Under the pieces are notes generated by a model. That model was not told the origin of the DNA and did no database searches. It was given only the letters and a program-made list of their open reading frames with translations. This document shows positions 24,092 to 29,795 of a stretch of DNA of 29,795 nt, piece after piece (position 1 is the first letter of the stretch; the number at the start of each line of letters is the position of its first letter). The translations under genes and the position numbers were made by a program. This DNA is from JAVBPR01 sp031549485. Lineage in GTDB: Bacteria > Bacillota > Clostridia > Oscillospirales > Feifaniaceae. The DNA is taken from positions 1-29,795 of the forward strand of contig JAVBPR010000030.1 of assembly GCA_031549485.1 (NCBI GenBank), written 5' to 3'.

Positions 24092-24120
24092 ATTATATTA
24101 TGAAAAGCTCTAAAATTCAA
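24092..24120 (-). promoter_or_regulatory. Sigma-A promoter of the cdaR-ftsEX-M23 transcript
   Basis: The minus strand reads TTGAAT (24120-24115), 17 bases, TATAAT (24097-24092). The predicted start is near 24085, about 29 bases before the cdaR-like ATG. Confidence 0.8.
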
Positions 24121-24148
24121 CAAATTCTGACTTTTGTCATCATTTGTT
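24119..24148. promoter_or_regulatory. 30-bp imperfect palindrome upstream of the cdaR-like gene
   Basis: Arms AACAAAT (24119-24125) and ATTTGTT (24142-24148) enclose a second pair TGAC/GTCA around TTTT, with symmetric TC/TC mismatches between. It abuts the -35 box (24115-24120) of the regulator's own promoter. It could be an operator, or a weak hairpin ending the lysA transcript; there is no strong T-run. Confidence 0.5.
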
Positions 24149-24168
24149 AACAATTCCAAATTTATCTT

Positions 24169-25443
24169 TTAGTCTAAAATATCAAGCGCAACCACATCTT
24201 CGGGTGTCTCACGCCTTATAGCGATACGGCTTTTGCCGTCCGCCGCAAAGATAACGGCAGGTCTTGCCGCTCTGTTATAGTTAAGCGCCATCGAGTAATT
24301 ATAAGCTCCTGTGTCAAAAACCGCGAGAATATCGCCCGCTTGCGGTTTTTCAATAGCAACTTCCGCCGCAATTATATCCCCGCTTTCGCAGCATCTTCCG
24401 CCAATCGTAGCAACAAAATCCTTACTTTCGCCCTGTTTTGTCGCAACCGCAACCGAATATTCAGATTTATAAAGAGCATATCTCGGGTTATCGGTCATTC
24501 CGCCGTCCACCAAAACATAGTTGCGGACTCCCGGAATTTCTTTTACCGCGCTAACCGTATAGAGGGTTGTTCCCGCATTTCCGACTATGGAACGCCCCGG
24601 CTCCATGTAAATAAACGGCAACGGGAAATCATTTTCCCCGCATATTTTTTTAACCGAAATCGAAACTGTTTCGATATATCTTCCGAAATTAATAGGGTCA
24701 TCCGACTCAACATATTTAATGCCAAAGCCGCCGCCGAGATTAAGTTCCGAAAGTATTTTTCCGTATTTTCCCCGCACTTCAAGCATAAGTGACAGTAGCT
24801 TCTCCGCAGCGGTAACAAACGGAGTAAGCTCAAAAATCTGTGAGCCGATGTGGCAATGAAGCCCGAAAAGCTCTATATTTTTATCGGCAATAATTTCGCC
24901 GATAAAATCAAGCGCCGCCCCGTTTTCTACAGGGGTTCCGAACTTGCTGTCGATATTGCCCGTAAGCACGAAATCATGCGTATGCGCCTCGATTCCCGGA
25001 GTGATTCGAACAAGGCATTTCGCGACGACGCCGAGCGATTGCGCTATTTTTGAAACACGCGCAAGTTCTTCTTTATTATCAATAACAATTCGCCTGATGT
25101 TGTTTTTTAAAGCGGCTGTTATTTCCGCTTCGGTTTTCGAATTGCCGTGAAAAAGAATCCGCTCGGCAGGCATTCCCGCTTTTAAAGCGGTAAGAAGCTC
25201 CCCCTCCGAAATAACGTCGACGCCAAGACCTTCTTCTTTTGCGATTTTAATTAGGGCAACGCAGGAAAAAGCCTTGCTCGCGTAAGCGCAAAGCCCTTTT
25301 CCATCGTAATGCTCGTCAATCGAATTTTTATATGTCCTCATATTGTCGCGGATTACGTTTTCATTCATGACAACAAGCGGAGTCCCGTAGGTCTCCGCTA
25401 GCGCCGCAACGTCTATCCCGCTTATTTTTAAATTTTCGTGCAT
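24169..25443 (-). CDS. lysA: Diaminopimelate decarboxylase
   Basis: 424 residues. LysA decarboxylates meso-diaminopimelate to lysine. PLP Lys is in CAYASKAF (Lys57). Other family motifs: HGNSKTEAEI, GLHCHIGSQI, ELNLGGGFGI, YMEPGRSIVG, and the C-terminal CCESGDI that supplies the dimer active-site Cys. It is 17 bases after lon with GAGGG before the ATG, so the two are likely co-transcribed. No lysine riboswitch is visible upstream of either gene. Confidence 0.97.
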   Translation of the reverse strand: MHENLKISGIDVAALAETYGTPLVVMNENVIRDNMRTYKNSIDEHYDGKGLCAYASKAFSCVALIKIAKEEGLGVDVISEGELLTALKAGMPAERILFHGNSKTEAEITAALKNNIRRIVIDNKEELARVSKIAQSLGVVAKCLVRITPGIEAHTHDFVLTGNIDSKFGTPVENGAALDFIGEIIADKNIELFGLHCHIGSQIFELTPFVTAAEKLLSLMLEVRGKYGKILSELNLGGGFGIKYVESDDPINFGRYIETVSISVKKICGENDFPLPFIYMEPGRSIVGNAGTTLYTVSAVKEIPGVRNYVLVDGGMTDNPRYALYKSEYSVAVATKQGESKDFVATIGGRCCESGDIIAAEVAIEKPQAGDILAVFDTGAYNYSMALNYNRAARPAVIFAADGKSRIAIRRETPEDVVALDILD

Positions 25444-25460
25444 AGTTACCCTCGCATCAT

Positions 25461-27872
25461 TTAGTTCTTTATTGTCCTTGTTTTGCCCGGTTTTCTTCTC
25501 TCCGGAATAACCGGAAAAGAATCCGTTTTTTCTTCTGTCGGCTTCCTGTAAACGTCGCCTATAAAAGCCGTGCCGATAAGTTCTTCTACGTGGGACACCG
25601 GTAAAAACGAAAGTTTTTCCCGAACGGTTTTATCTATTTCGGTCAAATCAGAAATATTTTCTGCCGGCAAAATTACTTTTTTGAAGCCGTTCTTAAGAGC
25701 GGCCATTGTTTTTTCCTTGAGTCCGCCTATCGGAAGAACCTTTCCCCTAAGCGAGATTTCACCGGTCATCGCCACTTCCGGATTTACGGCAATCCCTGTA
25801 AGCGCACTTAAAACCGCTGTAAAAATCGTTATACCGGCTGAAGGTCCATCTTTCGGCACAGCGCCTTCGGGAAAGTGAATATGAATGTCGTTGTCCTTAT
25901 AAAAATCGCGGTTTATGTTAAATTTGTCCGATCTGCTTCTTATAAATGTTATCGCAGTTTTCGCCGACTCTTTCATTACTTCACCAAGCGAACCTGTAAG
26001 CTCGATTTTTCCGCTTCCTGGCGTAACCGCAACTTCGACTTTTAACGCTTCACCGCCGGACGCCGTCCACGCAAGACCGCTCGCTATGCCGATTTCAGCT
26101 TTTCCGGCTTTTTCATCCTGCTTGTATTTCGGCGCGCCGAGAAATTTATCGAGATTTTTGTCCGAGAGGTCAATAGGGGTTTTTTCCACCTTGGCAAGCG
26201 CCGCTTTTCTGCATATCGCACCGATTTCTCTTTCAAGCGAGCGAACGCCAGATTCTCTCGTGTAGTCACTTATTATCTTCTCGATAACTGCTTTGGTAAA
26301 CTTCATCTCGGCCGCTTTAAGCCCATGTTTTTTAAGCTGTTTAGGAATAAGATGCCTTTTCGCTATTTCTATTTTTTCGTTATCGGTATAGCTTGAAATT
26401 TCGATAATTTCCATTCTGTCGAGGAGCGGGCGCGGTATGGTTGCAAGAGTGTTCGCCGTAAGAATGAAGGTGATTTTCGAGAGGTCGAACGGCAGTTCAA
26501 CATAATGGTCGTAGAATTTACAGTTTTGCTCGCTGTCGAAAGCCTCGAGAAGCGCAGACGCCGGATCTCCCCTGAAATCGGTGGACATTTTGTCCACCTC
26601 GTCAAGTAGCAGCACCGGATTTTTTGATCCGGCGTTTTTAAGCGCTGTGATAATTCTTCCGGGCATTGCACCTATGTAAGTTTTCCGGTGACCTCTAATA
26701 TCTGCCTCATCGCGTACCCCGCCGAGCGAAACCCGGGCAAATTTGCGGCCCATCGCGCTTGCTATCGACGAAGCTATAGAGGTTTTTCCGACTCCCGGAG
26801 GTCCGACAAAACAGAGAACCTGTCCTCCAATATCGGGAGCAAGTTGTTTAACAGAAAGATACTCTAAAATTCTTTCTTTGACCTTTTCAAGCCCGAAATG
26901 CTCTCTTTCAAGAAGCGCCCTTGCCGCCGCGATCCCTTGCTTGTCCTTTGTTTCTTTTATCCAAGGGAGCGCCAGAACAACATCAAGGTAAGCTCGAATT
27001 ACAGTTCCCTCAGCCGAGCCAAACTGCATTTTTTCAAGATTTTTCGCCTCTTCCATAAGCTTTTCTTCGATTTCGGAAGATAGTTTTAATCCCAAAATTT
27101 TCTTCTGATATTTCACCGATTCGGACTCCCCGTCCTCCTCGAGTTCGCTGCGGATAACTTTTATTTGCTCGCGCAAAAAATAATCGCGTTGATTTTGATC
27201 CATCTGATGTTGAACACGCTCGTTAATATCATTTTCTATTACGAGAATTTCAATTTCCCTGTCAAGCAGCTCCGCCACCTTTTCGGCGCGCGAAAGCACC
27301 ACCGGATTTCCCAAAAGTTCCTGCTTTTCATGAAGAGAAAACGGCACATTTGACGTTATGAAATCCGAAAGCCCCGGCAAATTCTTTATATCTGCGGCGC
27401 CGCCGAGAAGTTCCACCGAGAGTTTTGTCGAGTTTTTTATGTAATCCTCAAAGAGTTTATTCAGCTTTCTCATAACCGCGAGCTCGACGTTTTGAGGTAT
27501 CTCCTCCACATCGATCATTGGCGCTATTTCCGCGCGCATAAGGCGGCGACCGTCGTTAAGGTTCAAAAGCCTTGCCCGCGAAACTCCCTCGACAAGAACG
27601 CGAACCCCTTCTCCCGAAAGTCGCAAAAGCTGTTTGATCTGAACGATCGTGCCGACATCATAAAGGTCTTCTTTTACGGGGCTTTCGTTCGACGCGTTTT
27701 TTTGCGTAACGCAGAATAAAGGAAGACTATTTTTCACCGAATACTCAAGCGCCGCTATAGATTTTTTGCGTGCAACATCAAAATGAACATTGCTTTTCGG
27801 CATTACAATCAAATTTCTTAAAGGCAAAACGGGTATATCGTAGTACACTTCCGCGACATTTTGTCTGCTCAT
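25461..27872 (-). CDS. lon: ATP-dependent protease Lon
   Basis: 803 residues. Lon degrades damaged and regulatory proteins in the cytoplasm. Order: N-terminal LON substrate domain (about 10-205), helical linker with NQRDYFLREQIK, AAA module with Walker A GPPGVGKT (near 360) and Walker B PVLLLDEVDKM, and the C-terminal serine protease domain with catalytic Ser in PKDGPSAG and Lys in GGLKEKTMAA. The frame continues to a TTG at 27884, but the ATG at 27872 has GGAG 6 bases upstream and fits Lon N-termini better. No CIRCE or CtsR-type element is visible before it. Confidence 0.97.
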   Translation of the reverse strand: MSRQNVAEVYYDIPVLPLRNLIVMPKSNVHFDVARKKSIAALEYSVKNSLPLFCVTQKNASNESPVKEDLYDVGTIVQIKQLLRLSGEGVRVLVEGVSRARLLNLNDGRRLMRAEIAPMIDVEEIPQNVELAVMRKLNKLFEDYIKNSTKLSVELLGGAADIKNLPGLSDFITSNVPFSLHEKQELLGNPVVLSRAEKVAELLDREIEILVIENDINERVQHQMDQNQRDYFLREQIKVIRSELEEDGESESVKYQKKILGLKLSSEIEEKLMEEAKNLEKMQFGSAEGTVIRAYLDVVLALPWIKETKDKQGIAAARALLEREHFGLEKVKERILEYLSVKQLAPDIGGQVLCFVGPPGVGKTSIASSIASAMGRKFARVSLGGVRDEADIRGHRKTYIGAMPGRIITALKNAGSKNPVLLLDEVDKMSTDFRGDPASALLEAFDSEQNCKFYDHYVELPFDLSKITFILTANTLATIPRPLLDRMEIIEISSYTDNEKIEIAKRHLIPKQLKKHGLKAAEMKFTKAVIEKIISDYTRESGVRSLEREIGAICRKAALAKVEKTPIDLSDKNLDKFLGAPKYKQDEKAGKAEIGIASGLAWTASGGEALKVEVAVTPGSGKIELTGSLGEVMKESAKTAITFIRSRSDKFNINRDFYKDNDIHIHFPEGAVPKDGPSAGITIFTAVLSALTGIAVNPEVAMTGEISLRGKVLPIGGLKEKTMAALKNGFKKVILPAENISDLTEIDKTVREKLSFLPVSHVEELIGTAFIGDVYRKPTEEKTDSFPVIPERRKPGKTRTIKN

Positions 27873-27920
27873 AACTTTCTCCAAAACGCTTTTTTATTTA
27901 AGTTAAATTTATGTGCATAT

Positions 27921-27949
27921 ATTATATACTTATTTAGTTTATATTACAA
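27921..27949 (-). promoter_or_regulatory. Sigma-A promoter of lon
   Basis: The minus strand reads TTGTAA (27949-27944), 17 bases, TATAAT (27926-27921). The start would be near 27914, about 42 bases before the lon ATG. The -35 begins two bases after the clpX hairpin. Confidence 0.7.
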
Positions 27950-27951
27950 GG

Positions 27952-27977
27952 AACACCGCCGCAAGAGCGGCGGTGTT
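27952..27977 (-). terminator. Hairpin terminator after clpX
   Basis: A perfect 11-bp GC-rich stem (AACACCGCCGC at 27952-27962, complement at 27967-27977) with an AAGA loop, 4 bases after the clpX stop. The following T-run on the minus strand is weak (TTCCTTGT), so termination may be incomplete and lon partly read from clpPX. Confidence 0.7.
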
Positions 27978-27980
27978 ATT

Positions 27981-29276
27981 TTAAATAATTTTTCGGTTTT
28001 TAGTATTTTGCACACTTTTTCCTTGCGGATTCCGTTTTATTAGCCTGTCGCGCTTTATCTCGCCTTTAATAATTTCCGGCTTTGCATCGCCCGTAACGCA
28101 ATCCTTGCTGATTATAACCTTTTCGGCATATTCATCTGACGGAATTTCGAACATTAGATTGGTCATGATTTTTTCCAAGACAGAGCGAAGTCCGCGCGCC
28201 CCCATATTCAGCTCTTCTGCCTTATCGGCAATAGCCCAAAGCGCATCTTTTTCAAAAACAAGATCAATATCATCAAGGTTAAAAAGCTCTTTATACTGTT
28301 TTATCAGCGCATTTTTCGGCTCGCTTAAAATCTTTACGAAAGCCTCTTTATCAAGCGGCGAAAGGCTTGAAATTATCGGCAGCCTGCCAACAAGCTCCGG
28401 TATAAGTCCGAATTTAATAATATCTTGCGGAAGCGCCGCTTTTAAAATTTCTTTTTCGGCAGTTTCTTTTTTTGATTTTACCGGCGAATTAAAGCCAATC
28501 GGCGCATGCCCCGTGCGCTTTTCGATAATTTTGGCAAGCCCGTCAAACGCTCCGCCGCAAATAAACAAAATGTTAGACGTATCAATCGAAATACAATCCG
28601 CCTGCGGATGTTTTCTGCCTCCTGTCGGCGGCACATTTGCGTGCGTTCCCTCGAGAATCTTTAAAAGCGCCTGCTGGACGCCCTCTCCGCTGACATCTCT
28701 TGTTATCGAAACATTTTCGCTTTTGCGGGAAATTTTATCAATTTCATCGACATAAATTATACCGGTTTCGGCGCTTTCGATATCGTAATCCGCCGATTGG
28801 ATAAGGCGCAAAAGGATATTTTCAACGTCCTCACCGACATATCCTGCCTCTGTAAGGGTGGTTGCATCGGCAATCGCAAACGGAACATTCAAAAATCGCG
28901 ACAAGGTCTGAGCAAGCAAGGTTTTTCCGACGCCGGTGGGTCCGAGGAGAAGCACATTGCTTTTTTGAAGCTCGACATCGCTGCGGTCGCCGAAATATAT
29001 TCTTTTATAATGATTATAAACCGCGACAGACAAGGTTTTTTTAGCCTCGTCCTGACCGATGACATACTTATCAAGCTCGGACTTCATTTCAGCGGGAGTC
29101 GGCAAAACAGAAGGTGTTTTTGCCTTTTTCGCGCGATGAGGCCGCCTGTCGCTTTCAAGCGCTTCGACGCAAAGTTCGACGCACTCGTCACAGATATACG
29201 CTTCGTCACCTTTAAATATCCTTGCGACAACATTTGAATGTTGACCGCAAAAAGAACATCTTATATCTTTATCCAT
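27981..29276 (-). CDS. clpX: ATP-dependent Clp protease ATP-binding subunit ClpX
   Basis: 431 residues. ClpX unfolds substrates and feeds them to ClpP. An N-terminal zinc-binding domain uses Cys7, Cys10, Cys29 and Cys32. The AAA module has Walker A GPTGVGKT, Walker B IIYVDEIDK, the sensor/arginine region and the RDVSGEGVQQALLKILEG segment. The ClpP-contacting loop of the IGF type appears as I-G-F in GHAPIGFNSP. The ATG shares one base with the clpP stop (TAATG), and GGAGAG lies just upstream. Confidence 0.98.
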   Translation of the reverse strand: MDKDIRCSFCGQHSNVVARIFKGDEAYICDECVELCVEALESDRRPHRAKKAKTPSVLPTPAEMKSELDKYVIGQDEAKKTLSVAVYNHYKRIYFGDRSDVELQKSNVLLLGPTGVGKTLLAQTLSRFLNVPFAIADATTLTEAGYVGEDVENILLRLIQSADYDIESAETGIIYVDEIDKISRKSENVSITRDVSGEGVQQALLKILEGTHANVPPTGGRKHPQADCISIDTSNILFICGGAFDGLAKIIEKRTGHAPIGFNSPVKSKKETAEKEILKAALPQDIIKFGLIPELVGRLPIISSLSPLDKEAFVKILSEPKNALIKQYKELFNLDDIDLVFEKDALWAIADKAEELNMGARGLRSVLEKIMTNLMFEIPSDEYAEKVIISKDCVTGDAKPEIIKGEIKRDRLIKRNPQGKSVQNTKNRKII

Positions 29277-29795
29277 TAAACTCTCCGGCTGTCTTTTGTA
29301 ATCACTTTATCAATAAGACCGTACGCCACCGCTTCTTCGGCAGTTTTGAAGTTATCGCGCTCTGTGTCTCTTGCAACTTCCTCAATAGGACGGCCGGTAT
29401 TTTCGGAAAGGATTTTATTAAGCGAATCTTTTATCCGCAAAAATCTTTCCGCATGAATCTGCATATCGGTTACCTGGCCCTGCGTTCCTCCAAGCGGCTG
29501 ATGAATCATAATTTCCGCATTCGGAAGCGCCATTCTTTTGCCTTTAGCGCCAGCCGCAAGCAAAAACGCGCCCATGCTTGCCGCCATACCGATGCAAATC
29601 GTCGAAACATCGCATTTTATATACTGCATGGTGTCATAAATGGCGAGCCCTGCCGTTACCGAACCGCCCGGGCTGTTGATATAAAAGCTGATATCTTTGT
29701 CGGGATCCTGCGCCTCAAGAAAAAGCAACTGCGCGACGATAAGGCTCGCCGTGACGTCGTTTACCTCTTCCGAGAGAATGATTATTCTGTCATTA
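29276..29795 (-). CDS. clpP: ATP-dependent Clp protease proteolytic subunit ClpP, 5' part outside the window
   Basis: The frame runs to the window edge, so the N-terminus is missing. Reading beyond the internal Met at 29728 gives R-I-I-I-L-S-E-E-V-N-D-V-T-A-S-L, the normal ClpP continuation, so the ATG at 29728 is not the start. The catalytic triad is present: Ser in GMAASMGAFLL, His in MIHQPLGG and Asp in ERDNF. It forms the chambered serine protease used by ClpX and is followed at once by clpX. Confidence 0.97.
   Translation of the reverse strand, partial: NDRIIILSEEVNDVTASLIVAQLLFLEAQDPDKDISFYINSPGGSVTAGLAIYDTMQYIKCDVSTICIGMAASMGAFLLAAGAKGKRMALPNAEIMIHQPLGGTQGQVTDMQIHAERFLRIKDSLNKILSENTGRPIEEVARDTERDNFKTAEEAVAYGLIDKVITKDSRRV

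Noticed and set aside
27885..27980. CIRCE or CtsR element upstream of lon
   Set aside because: No TTAGCACTC-N9-GAGTGCTAA and no GGTCAAA-type repeats; only a sigma-A promoter and the clpX hairpin are seen.
29276..29728. A complete short ClpP starting at the Met encoded at 29728
   Set aside because: The frame continues to the window edge with normal ClpP sequence, so the gene is cut by the window, not naturally short.

Overview
This is a compact 29.8 kb stretch of chromosome, most likely from an uncultured Clostridia member of the Oscillospirales/Ruminococcaceae type. That placement is inference. It rests on moderate-to-low GC, strong AGGAGG-type ribosome binding sites, consensus sigma-A promoters, the Clostridia-associated DUF4364 and DUF5685 families, a short-form HisG that needs HisZ, and a CdaR-ftsE-ftsX-M23 cell-division cluster. 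I recognise 30 protein-coding genes. 28 are on the minus strand; only the pseudouridine synthase (7441-8406) and the DUF4364 gene (15990-16535) are on the plus strand. No rRNA, tRNA, CRISPR array, insertion sequence or prophage was seen, and no gene-free gap reaches 300 bases (the longest are about 100 bases).

Layout, left to right. 13-1722 is a three-gene minus-strand module: DUF5685 protein, then a J-domain protein with an Asn-rich linker and a 10-cysteine tail, then a small multi-pass membrane protein. The DUF5685 gene seems to start on ATT. 1733-7342 is a DNA-repair block read radC, uvrB, uvrA. 7441-8406 is an RluA-family pseudouridine synthase on the plus strand, ending at a bidirectional terminator shared with the his operon. 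8448-15864 is a complete ten-gene histidine operon read hisZ-G-D-C-B-H-A-F-I-E, with genes overlapping or abutting. It has a near-consensus promoter, and a perfect 12-bp palindrome sits at the predicted transcription start. The promoter is back to back with that of the DUF4364 gene.

16548-20118 carries greA and lysS plus two proteins I cannot name: a membrane-anchored one after lysS, and a soluble one upstream of greA whose 3' end contains a perfect-consensus greA promoter. 20225-24056 encodes a CdaR/PucR-type regulator, FtsE, FtsX and a secreted coiled-coil M23 peptidase, a likely FtsEX-controlled cell-wall hydrolase unit. 24169-29795 holds lysA, lon, clpX and a 5'-truncated clpP, read clpP-clpX, then lon-lysA.

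Most of the window is housekeeping. The part most worth a second look is the DUF5685 / Cys-rich J-domain / membrane protein module at 13-1722: a probable non-canonical start codon, clustered cysteines in two adjacent proteins, and two Asp-rich motifs in DUF5685 that recall class I prenyl-transferring enzymes. The regulatory DNA of the his and cdaR genes comes next.
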